Part shown: one piece after another, positions 55,276 to 64,000 of the stretch
How the letters are laid out: every line of letters starts with the position of its first letter
Numbering within the stretch: position 1 is the stretch's first letter
Assembly: GCA_036362985.1 (NCBI GenBank)
Contig: JAYGXS010000004.1
Coordinates: 36,016,686-36,080,685 of the forward strand
Reading direction: 5' to 3'
Length of the DNA stretch: 64,000 nt
From: Ligula intestinalis
Taxonomy: Eukaryota; Platyhelminthes; Cestoda; Diphyllobothriidea; Diphyllobothriidae
Notes under the pieces: generated by a model
Database searches by the model: none
What the model saw: only the letters and a program-made list of their open reading frames with translations
What the model was told of the DNA's origin: nothing
Translations under genes and position numbers: made by a program

Positions 55276-55396
55276 AAAATTCTTCCTACATTTTATTCCA
55301 TTCCTTCGGTACAGAATAAACTGCTCTTACCACTCTGGCTTCCCACCGACTTCTCTTCTCCTAAAGAACCAGACCTGAAGATCGTAGTGACGATGG
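55276..55396 (+). repeat. LTR-like block copy 4
   Basis: GGTACAGAATAAACTGCTCT, TACCACTCTGGCTTCCCACC, GACTTCTCTTCTCC and CCTGAAGATCGTAG. The best-defined polyadenylation signal among the four copies. Preceding GC-rich sequence from about 55000 is a candidate U3. After it, 55440-55580 holds two imperfect copies of a CGCCCCCATNTNGCNCATCGCATTTAC-like stretch (ambiguous positions shown as N). Confidence 0.5.
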
Positions 55397-55579
55397 GTCT
55401 TCTCTATTTCCCTCATGCCCCTCAATAAGTCCGCAATTAGGCGTGCCGCCACAACCCGCCCCATATGTCGCATTTACTATGGCTGCGCATGCCTAATAAC
55501 GTCTGTCCTGCGCTAATCTTCACCACCACCCGCCCCCATGTTGGCCCATCGCATTTACCACATTGGCTGATTTAGGAGC

Positions 55580-58320
55580 CGCATCGACCAGAAGTCTGTT
55601 CGAATCCAACCTACTGGAAGACCTGAGACTAGTGGGAAGCACCACTTCCATTTAACGCGAACATCGACACGCGATGCATCGCCCTCGCCCCTCTTACGTT
55701 GGCGAAATTAATCAGATAACATGTAGGACAGCGTTAAGGGGTTTAGAAGTCACGCTCTACCAGTAGAAAATTTACTGAAATAACTATTACGGAAAAACAA
55801 TGCTTCCAGTCACTGCAGACAGCGGAGAAGAGGTGTAGTATTCACAATATGCAGGCGCTAGCAACCCGCACACTTTTTAAATTTAGCATCGCCTGTATTT
55901 ATGCCAGATGCTCTTACCTGGCGCGCTCCCGGCTTAGACACACGCATTGAAGTCATCAATGGTCGTGATTTAATCCTTGGCTTTTATAAGTATGCAGGCA
56001 TTTAGCTCACCACCGTGGTCACCAAAGCTGATATTCAGCTACACCCTTATCAAACGAGTATATATTTCGTCCGGGCAAAGTTTTATTTACAAATTAGGAG
56101 GGAAGATCATTCGGTTCCTGAATGGTCAGAGAAGCAGGGTTGAGGCGGCTGGGGAGGCAGGCAGCCGCAACCTCTGGCAAGATTTTCGGTTTCGTCCGAT
56201 GCAAACGTTGCCGGATCTAGCATGCTGAGCAGCGACTTCATATTCGGCGTCGTTCTGCCTCCCTACTTATTGATATTTGGATGCCCACCTCCATAGTAAT
56301 CGTCCAAGTTCTCCAACGTAGTTTCTTTGGTTACGACTGCAGGATCTCTGGTAACCGAGTACAAAATGTGTTTTGCCATACGACCCTTTCCCAGTCCTGA
56401 AGCCTTAGCAATCGTGCCCAATTATATATTTTTTGGTACTTTGGTGTCATACTGACACCGAATCCCTCATCTCCTCTTTATATTTGAGCCCTCTTCATTG
56501 AAATTCGTAAACTTATATATTATATCCGTCAGTTAAATTAATATCACACATATTAAGTCCTAATCAGGCAAATTTTAGATGCCTGCATTCTTCCCCTGAT
56601 TCTCTAATGCTTTCTGCCTATTTTCCAGACTTAAGTAAAAAAGTACGTGTTGATTTTTAAATGTACCTTCCGACTTCTCTCTACAACTGCCGTTATCTCT
56701 TATGCTTATTTTGGCTTATATTTTAACATAGCGACACTTTACAACGATCAAACTATTTGCTGATCTCATTATTGATGAGGCTGCCCATCCACTCCACTCT
56801 GAATAAAGAGCTGCAAAATATTCTTGTACTATGTAGCAAAGATTCCGACGTATGTCCTGTCGTACATCAGTGTATCAGCACTTTATAATCCCATTCCTAT
56901 ATTGCCAGCTCACGTGTAAAGATATGCAAATCCAAAAGCTGAGATAAACCATAATAGAATGCGAATGGAGCCATTTTTCCCGAACATTTTGGATGTTCAC
57001 CTTCTAAATAAAGCGTTTTTTTTCTCTCTCTTTACATACACCGATAGCCAGATTTGCGCAGAAAGCCATTTATCCTGACTACTTTTCAAAGAAATTGTAC
57101 TCAATCTGTCTTACCTTCTGTTTCTTCATTGAAGTGCCTCTCTATAAGCCGACAAAGCACTCTAACATAAGTCCGTTTTGACGGTTGCTAGTAAAGCTCA
57201 ATGCTTGCCACATGTAGTTACCGTTTCTGGCTACTTGAATTTTCGGCCGCCAGTCTTTGCGACAGACTAGAACACCAAAATGCTATCAGATCATTCTCCT
57301 CCACCGTGAACTGTATTCACGAAACAAGGGCGTCTGGATATCCCATTAGATCCCGACAAAATGATCATTCACAAACGGAAATTAGAATTTCAGTCCATGA
57401 TGTTGGATAGCCAGCTACTTTATCCGTTGTAAGACAGCCTCAACTGAGTACAGAAATTGGTAAACTAATGAAGGTACTTCACCTGGCTGTGGATTGTTTC
57501 GTCAACGTGACGTAATTTCTAGGGTCAAGTCTCGTAATTTTTGCGCTTGCGAATTGAATCTCTACTTCGTCTTATTTGCCGTCTAAAAGTATTTTGATAG
57601 TTTTAATGTCTAGATCATGGCGCCAAAAGAAAAGCGAGATGTGAAATGAAGAAAGAAACCATTCTCGTGTGTCAGAAGACATGTTACTAGAAGCTCATCG
57701 AAGAATTGTGCTGACCCACTGAATGAGATGCCATGGGGTCGACGTTTTTCTCTGGGCTTTCAATGTGCACTGGTCGAGCACCTGAGTACTTAGTTACAAA
57801 AGACGTAAAACTGGTGATCCACCACTAAGTCTACGGTGTCTTGTTGGCTACCTTCATAGCGAGGAACTTCTTGACCCCAAATTCCCTCAATGCATCACGA
57901 TCTTCTGATTTAAGAACCATGAGGAACTGTGTCACGGCCGGTCTAATGATTTTCTGCGTACCTCCTGTCCTCGCTGGCTAGTTGATAGCCAGCTGCCCGC
58001 TGCGATCACGTTACAAAGCGCTGAATGAGTTCATGCAGCGAGGCCTGTATTTGTTAATCCGGCTCGACATGAACACAATTTTCGACCTAAGTTGACCGAG
58101 CTTCACTTGAGTGTCTGTGATAAAATTTGAGACGAATCCGACAAACGCTATTATCATTACCTAATACCAAGCGTTAGATGAAGCCGCTGGTTTCCAATTC
58201 TTTCTACTTCAGGAACACATGGGATCGGACCGTTTCATTAGCCATTTGGCGATGACGTCTAATCGCTTGCAGAACAGAATCAGATAATCCCGTCGTGACT
58301 CAGAGCTTTTGACCCAGTCG
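55580..58320. other. no gene recognised
   Basis: About 2.7 kb without a supported gene. Frames are short. Weak LINE-like wording near 57950-58050 is too degraded to call. Confidence 0.4.
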
Positions 58321-58329
58321 CCTATCGAC

Positions 58330-58500
58330 TAGCAGTCAAGTGCAAGAAGTCCCGACAAATGAAATGGAGAATGAAATTGGACTTTCTCGCTTGAAAGGCA
58401 TCATGAGCCAGCCATACCCACCTGCGGGTGGCATACCAGCCGAGGCCCAGACCCACGATCTGCCCAACGCTCTAACTCACTGCGCTACGAGTTCTAGTCG
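58330..58500 (-). mobile_element. possible diverged tRNA-derived SINE
   Basis: The minus strand reads CTCGTAGCGCAGTGAGTTAG then AGCGTTGGGCAGATCGTGGG, which looks like an A-box region followed by a worn B box (GTGGGTCTGGGCC). Unlike the pair at 48 kb it has a different body. Call rests mainly on the A box. Confidence 0.4.
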
Positions 58501-59908
58501 GTTTCGGTCAAGAATATTAATAATGGTAGATTGTTGGCTGATGACGGCTAATAAAGCAGTTATATCCATTCTTATCGCCACTATCGTAGCTCCACCTGCG
58601 TCCTATAAACTCTGCAATCCCTTGCTTCCGTGATCCTTATCTGTGGCTGCCTAAAAGGGCGGGTTCGGGGAAGAAATAGGAACATCTGGACAATGAGTGA
58701 TGACTACTACTCCAAAATGATCAATTCCAGGACGAAACACATTGCTTATTTTGCAAAGCAACTGGGGCAGACCAGTTAACGCCGGACTGGACTCGTGGCT
58801 GAACATTTTTCGCTCCAGAGACTTTTATTTGTCAGTAAACTGAATGAGCTCCAGCATTCCCCATGCAAGCTATAGCTGACAAGTGTTTCGAAGATAATGA
58901 TACTGCGCAAATTCGTGAGACGCAACGCTGCTGCGGCTTGATAATGCAATGGACAAAAAGACGCAAGGAATTCCAGTCAGTGGCACCGTTAACTTTTAGC
59001 AAAACCCAGACACGTCCTCAACCGATGATAGGAATGAACCTCTTGATATGGATCGTTGGGTTTCCATTCTCTAATTATCCTGCTACTTGCGAATACGTGC
59101 TGGAGTTCGAAAATTGGGCGAGGGTATTTTGTCCATTACAGGAATGTTAACATTAGACCGTTCTCTCAAAGAAGGTTCGACAAGCCTATCGGCTGGAAAT
59201 GATTTAAACTGATTTACCAGAGTGGGCTCATTTTCGTAATAAACGTCTCATACATGCTCTTGAGCAGTGATCTTCAGTAGCAAATACTAGAATCACGTGG
59301 AAACTGACATTCCCAACGTCTTCGACCGAAACCAACATAACTTCATACGTGGAAGATGCAGCCTCGTCAGAAATCCTGCACCACCTTAAAGCCATGAATT
59401 ATTCTGAGACGATAGACCTAGAAACATCGAAAAGCAGCAGATAATTGGATATTCATTATGTCAATGCCATATTCCATATCTGAATTATCCCTACTGCCTT
59501 TTGATATAGCTTCTGACCTCGGGTGCGTCTGTTCTGGTGATGAAACTAGCACTGCACTACGAGAGGCCAAACAAGCATTGCTAACAATTACAAAACACTG
59601 AAGGAGTGAACTCGAAAACCACGTGTTACTGTGATTCCATTAGCCTAATGATCATTCATCTACGAGACGCCTCGACTGCATCGGTGCCACAAAGCCGAAG
59701 TCTACTCAACCATCGGTCGCATGTCATCTGAAAGCAATATAGGTGCAATTGACAGCTACGGAACAACAAGATACTAGACTTCCTTAAGGATCAAGATAAG
59801 GTTCGAAGCGATCGCAGGTCTCAGTAAATATAAACAGACGTCAGAAAAGTTCCGAACGCAAGGAAAGAATAACGTGTATTTGAAATGCAGAAGGCGGGTA
59901 GAAAAGCC
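58501..59908. other. no gene recognised; 3' flank of CCT6
   Basis: No conserved frame. Downstream of the CCT6 stop (minus strand) no canonical AATAAA is seen in the first 90 bases; TTTATATTTACTG near 59830 is the nearest AT-rich stretch. Confidence 0.4.
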
Positions 59909-59981
59909 TTAGCCCTTGAGCGAACTGAGTCCAGCGCGCATGATTTCGTCGACCAGTAGCAAGTTGGTAGCGATAACAGCC
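59909..59981 (-). CDS. CCT6: CCT6 exon 7 (C-terminus, stop)
   Basis: Acceptor CTCTTAG; completes the Ala codon split after VGSA, then [18 protein letters not shown] and SSLKG with TAA at 59909-59911. Contains the VDEIMRAG equatorial-domain motif. Confidence 0.96.
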
Positions 59982-62900
59982 CTAAGAGTAAAGTGAAAGG
60001 TACCATGAAGCAATAGCCTTATTAAAAACATACGTATGCTCGTTCCTTCACTAGCATGATATGAGTGGAAATTAAACGCCTCTGCTCCAACAAGAGAATA
60101 ATACTTACGCGGATCCAACAATTTGCTTCTTCACATTGTAGTTGTCAACGATGCCCAGTTGAGCAGGTTGGATCACCTCCCCGGTAGCCAGATCAAGACC
60201 GACCATCTCCTTAGGTGGTGCCTTGCGCGCCTCAACCAGAGCCGCTTCTTCTATGAGACGAACCATTGTTTCTTGACGGTCGTGGCCAGAATTGTTAGCT
60301 AAAACCTTGGGTATGATGAGGAGAGCGTCGGCAAAAGCTCGAACACCCAATCGCGCTCGGCCTTTGACTGTCTCCTCATACTTCTTTAGAGCGCGATGGG
60401 CAACGATTTCGAAAGCGCCAGCACCCGGTACCACACACCCTATTCGAGAAGAAACGGAACACCAAAATTGCATTAGTTCCATACGTGCGTTGTTAAATAA
60501 CAACAAAGAATTAGAAGATGAATTGGAGAAAATACGTTTTTTTTCGATAATTCTCATCAGGTCTTTACATTTATATGGTAATTAAGTAAATAGACTATGC
60601 CGGTTGGTAGAAAAAATAGAACGGCTGTCAGGGCCTTGTGTCGGATAAAAAAGCTAGCAGTGTATCGTTTTAAGACTTTTTATAAAGATGGCTGTAGCGC
60701 AGCCTATTAGGCGAACACATTGGCCGGATTGCTGACAAAAAAATTGATGCACCGTTTCAGGAGTGCTGAATATACACCAGGCCACTGACCGAATACGCTG
60801 CGCAACTCCATCCCCCTATATGAATCCGCTTCTGATTATGGTTCAAGTGTTATCGTAAAGCGCTAAAATAATGGGATTTGGTTTCAGCGATCGTGCCCCT
60901 TCTTTGCGCTGACAATATCGGCTTGTTAGTGTCAAGCTATGATAACCTACATAATTAACCGTCCAAGGCGAACGCTAAATAACCAGATGCAACCATAAAC
61001 ATAACGAAAATCGAATTATTGTTCTGGTGCATCCTTGATCAGAAGACCCCTCGTGATTAGGGGCTATGAGCAGTAAGCGGGCATTTTCCTATGTATATTG
61101 GCGAAGTTACTCCCAAACTGATAACGCAGATAATAGTCTGAATCAACGGTGTGAGGATTCTAAAGAGCATTCAGAAGACCTATGGTCAGCCACGACACCT
61201 TGTATCGATATGTCGAATTTGGCATTCCCCCAACTTGGTCTTTTGCAAGATTAAATTTTCAGCGGTGCTAGTAAAAGACGGGCGAAAAACGCCAATGTTA
61301 AATCAAAATGGTCTGGGAACGATCTCCCAATTGAGATTGAATAAACGTAACCACGTGGTAATTGTACGATCCAGTGCTGCTATCGTTATTCCAACTTCTA
61401 ATATGGCCGACAACTACTAGTACAGTGTCCAGTGTTTTTGTTCAACGTTATGCGTTAAGGTCATTAACACACTCTACTAGCAGTTTCGGACACACTGGTC
61501 TCACAGTTTAACAGAACAAAATATGCGCAACTTAACACGCCACCCCTCTTTCAGACGGACTTCAAATCATCCTCAAACTTACAAAATGCTGACACCACAT
61601 TTCAACTCTTAGTCTTACCTAATTATTACCAAAGCGTACACTTACCTCGCCATTACCACCTGAGACAGTAACTCGAAGCTCTTGTACATACCCCTTCCCT
61701 CTTGGTGACTTTTTAATGATTCTGACATTCGGGATTTTGTTTGACGATCGTGGTGCTTTCAAAACACTCACTACCACGGCTGCTGTACCCCGACAGTATC
61801 AGGGAAATGTGATTTGGATGTTTGCGTTCGGACTTTGCCGAAAGAAGAGGTTGGGTTAAAACTGCCAGATCCATGGTCATAAATGCTTGCGGACAACCAG
61901 ACACCCAGGCAGGCCAGACAAGATATGGACACACCGGGTACATGTGCTATTCAAAAAGGGTATCCATATGATCCTCGAACATGCAGTTTTTCGTAAACAG
62001 AGCTGCATTACCCGGGATACGCTAAGACGCCTCAGATCAGAGCAGTAGTGTAAAGAATCACCTAGACTCAAATAGGAATGGCATCCCAGGCTTGATAAGC
62101 AGTAAGAGCCATCATCTCTGGGTAAGCGATTGCAAAAATGCTACGGCTTTATGGTGCTGGTGTGCTGTTCATGCTTCGATACATAATTTGCTGCCTCCAA
62201 CCCAGCTTCATTTATCAACAGGTACAAAATATTGAGAACATAATATGGGCTGTGTTAACTATTCACCTAAATTTGTCTGGTTTTCTATGTTTATTCTAAG
62301 TCTATGCACATCTATTTGTTTTTAGTCGAGTCTACCATGCATCTTCTTACCGCAGGTACTGTTGCACGGGGAGTTGACAGACACAGACGTCCGGAGATTA
62401 TTTCTAATAGTTTTATTTAAGTAGTTGGAAATTTAAGGACCCATCTAGACAAACTGACGACTGCATGAGCTTTTGTAAACAGTGCTATGTAAAAATTGCA
62501 TGACTCACCGTCTTCAATAGTATTTTTAATTGCACGCAAGCCGTCCTTAAGAGCATCTTTGATTTGCGAGATAGTGTGTTTGTTCGGGCCTTTAATGAGA
62601 AGAGTGACTGACTGGGCATCCTTGCAATCTTCCACGAAAGTGAACTTTTCCTCCCCCTAAATGTTATATCGATTTAGGTATGAAAATTTACAAGAATGTA
62701 TTCGTACACTAGACCAGCGTATCCAAGGCAGTCGGGAGTCAAATCATTGACCGAATTCACAGCGTATCCACCACATGCTAGGGCGAGTCGTTCCATATTT
62801 CGGCGTTTGGCACGACGAAGACCGAGAATACCCTCGCGCGCGAGAGCGTCAAGAGAGATGGGGTCAATGCCTTTCTGATTTATTAAGACGAATCCAGGTT

Positions 62901-63884
62901 TAGTGTCACCCTGGCCAACAGCTTCGTCACAGACTTTCCTTTTCAAATCTATGATGCACTGGACTCTTTTATCGATGAATTCGCGCTCTGATTTGACAAG
63001 ACTTTCTCGCTCTTCAGCAGTCTTGTAGAAGAAACCTGAATTAATCTCACTAACATTCAGAAAGAATAGTAAGGGACTTACGTCTTTTCGTATTCTAGAG
63101 AAACATTGCAGATCAAGATATATGCATTTGTGACACGTTTGGGCATGTCTGGATGCCTGCCACCGTGGTCCAAGACTAGACCGCGGACCAGATTTGTGTC
63201 CATATCGGTCTTGTGTTGCATCTCCATTATCTCTATACGATGCAAGTCCAGCGGCTCATCCGGCTGCCTTATAGCCAGCACTGCATCCACAGTACTTTCA
63301 GTCAAAAGAGCAGCCAAGTCTGGATGAACTTTAGTGCGAAGTGAAGTGCTGGCAACGGCTAGGAGAGTATCCCTTTCCGGCATTTCAGGTGAGATATAAA
63401 CTTTGCACTGGTCTAAGACTTCGAGACATTTTTTTCTGGCCAAATCAAAACCCTCAGTTACAAGCCGGGGGTGGAGACCCTCTGTTATTAGAAGCTCAGC
63501 CTGTCTGAGCAACTCGGAAATAAGTACGACAACAGACGTTGTTCCATCTCCGGTAATATCATCTTGGGCGGTAGCTACACGCGCAATCAGACTGGCCGTA
63601 GGATGTTGAATTTGCTGAAAAAAGGAGTGAGATAACAGGCATGATGTACCATTTCGTGAAGGAGAACATTTCCGTCCTTGGTTATCTTGATGTCACCCGC
63701 ACCTGAGACTAACCTAAAAATCCCGATAAGCCATGCTAACATATTACATTTTCATCGTGCCCTTAGGACCCAAATTTGTTTTCAGGACTTCAAACAATCC
63801 TCTGGCGGCTGTAGCATTGATTCGGAAGGCATTTTGAGCTTTTGCGAACTCAGCTTTCGGATTAAGCAGAGATATAGACGCCAT
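59909..63884 (-). CDS. CCT6: CCT6, T-complex protein 1 subunit zeta (complete, seven exons)
   Basis: CCT6 is one of eight paralogous subunits of the cytosolic CCT/TRiC double-ring chaperonin that folds actin, tubulin and other proteins using ATP. Exons: 63884-63748, 63713-63650, 63614-63082, 63049-62692, 62656-62509, 60439-60109, 59981-59909. All introns are GT/AG and every phase fits, giving 1644 nt and about 547 residues (human 531). Hallmarks are [29 protein letters not shown] (89-94), [32 protein letters not shown], the [10 protein letters not shown] and [17 protein letters not shown] apical and intermediate stretches, [36 protein letters not shown] and [18 protein letters not shown] rather than TNDGATIL is specific to zeta. 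Longest intron 2.07 kb. Confidence 0.97.
60109..60439 (-). CDS. CCT6: CCT6 exon 6
   Basis: Acceptor GAATAG, donor GC|GTAAGT. Encodes [51 protein letters not shown] and [17 protein letters not shown]. The stretch [15 protein letters not shown] is several residues longer than in the human protein. Confidence 0.96.
60440..62508 (-). other. CCT6 intron 5
   Basis: 2069 bp with GTGAGT and TAG ends and no gene or repeat that I recognise. It is the only long intron of the gene; the other five are between about 35 and 130 bp. Confidence 0.8.
62509..62656 (-). CDS. CCT6: CCT6 exon 5
   Basis: Acceptor ATTTAG, donor GACG|GTGAGT. Encodes [40 protein letters not shown] and [10 protein letters not shown]. 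Confidence 0.95.
62692..63049 (-). CDS. CCT6: CCT6 exon 4
   Basis: Acceptor TGTTAG, donor CTT|GTAAAT. Encodes [71 protein letters not shown] and [13 protein letters not shown]. The 35-base intron that follows is very short. Confidence 0.95.
63082..63614 (-). CDS. CCT6: CCT6 exon 3
   Basis: Acceptor TTTCAG, donor AAAGAC|GTAAGT. Encodes [20 protein letters not shown], the ATP-binding [34 protein letters not shown] and [16 protein letters not shown] through NVSLEYEKT. Confidence 0.96.
63650..63713 (-). CDS. CCT6: CCT6 exon 2
   Basis: 64 bp between acceptor TTTTTAG and donor ATG|GTACAT. Completes the split Met codon and encodes [19 protein letters not shown] with EM, part of the nucleotide pocket. 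Confidence 0.95.
63748..63884 (-). CDS. CCT6: CCT6 exon 1 with start codon
   Basis: ATG at 63884 (context ACTCATGG) opens [38 protein letters not shown] and GPKGTMKM, ending at AAAAT|GTAATA in phase 2. The N-terminus aligns with the family start, so no upstream coding exon is expected. Confidence 0.95.
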
Positions 63885-64000
63885 GAGTGATGCAGCACGA
63901 CGCGGTGATTAGTGCGGAGTTCACCCAAACAACCTTGACTTGGGCCAATGAACTAAAAGAAACCTCTCCCCCTATTGGTTGATTTTACCTGCCTTCTTTC
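63885..64000 (-). promoter_or_regulatory. CCT6 upstream region with CCAAT-type boxes
   Basis: On the minus strand ACCAAT lies at 63979-63974 and an inverted ATTGG at 63949-63945, about 60-95 nt before the start codon. No TATA box is evident in the visible part. Assignment as promoter is by position; the upstream end is cut by the window. Confidence 0.4.

Noticed and set aside
62696..62878. Plus-strand frames at 62.7-63.6 kb
   Set aside because: They are shadows of CCT6 exons read in antisense.

Overview
This window is nuclear DNA of a metazoan, most probably a flatworm and perhaps a tapeworm of the diphyllobothriid type. The basis is spliced conserved eukaryotic genes with multi-kilobase introns set in a dense layer of decayed CR1-like and RTE-like LINEs, Penelope-like elements with hammerhead-ribozyme motifs, and short DNA transposons. 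The flatworm assignment is inference from the repeat mix; no species-specific marker was read. Nothing bacterial or viral was seen.

Three host genes are supported, all on the minus strand. (1) A complete CCT6 gene (TCP-1/CCT chaperonin subunit zeta) runs from 63884 to 59909 in seven exons. Every junction has GT/AG and correct phase, and the product is about 547 residues. (2) An apparently intronless RBM7-like RRM protein lies at 26411-25764. (3) NUBP2, a cytosolic iron-sulfur cluster assembly ATPase, starts 141 bp downstream of that stop codon and is spread from 25622 to about 16353. Its exons 1-3 are clear. The fourth exon is only suggested, and the last coding part was not found. The close same-strand RBM7-like/NUBP2 spacing with an AG just before the NUBP2 start could mean a flatworm-style operon (inference).

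The rest is transposon-derived or unassigned. From 0 to 12 kb there is a decayed CR1-like LINE (about 5870 to 1740, minus), two copies of a pogo-like MITE (609-1101 and 11408-11806), RT fragments at 6.2-6.7 and 9.7-10.8 kb, and a possible 1.75-kb element with imperfect inverted ends (6.8-8.56 kb). From 14.8 to 28.2 kb there are two decayed Penelope-like elements (PLE-1 and PLE-2) around NUBP2 and the RBM7-like gene. From 28.5 to 35.3 kb there are three LINE pieces and a Tc1/mariner-type element whose ends are arrays of short tandem repeats. From 36.5 to 50.1 kb there are two copies of a 1-kb foldback element, a Penelope-like element with two 706-bp inverted arms (PLE-3), an inverted pair of tRNA-derived SINEs, a 10-N assembly gap and a Penelope remnant with an intact-looking hammerhead core (PLE-4). 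From 48.5 to 55.4 kb four copies of one LTR-like block occur in the same orientation.

The most interesting material is in the repeats: hammerhead motifs at several stages of decay in the Penelope elements, their recurrent inverted 5' pieces, a repeat pair with a conserved double stem and one compensatory change, and the array-ended transposon. I saw no genuinely unprecedented gene system.
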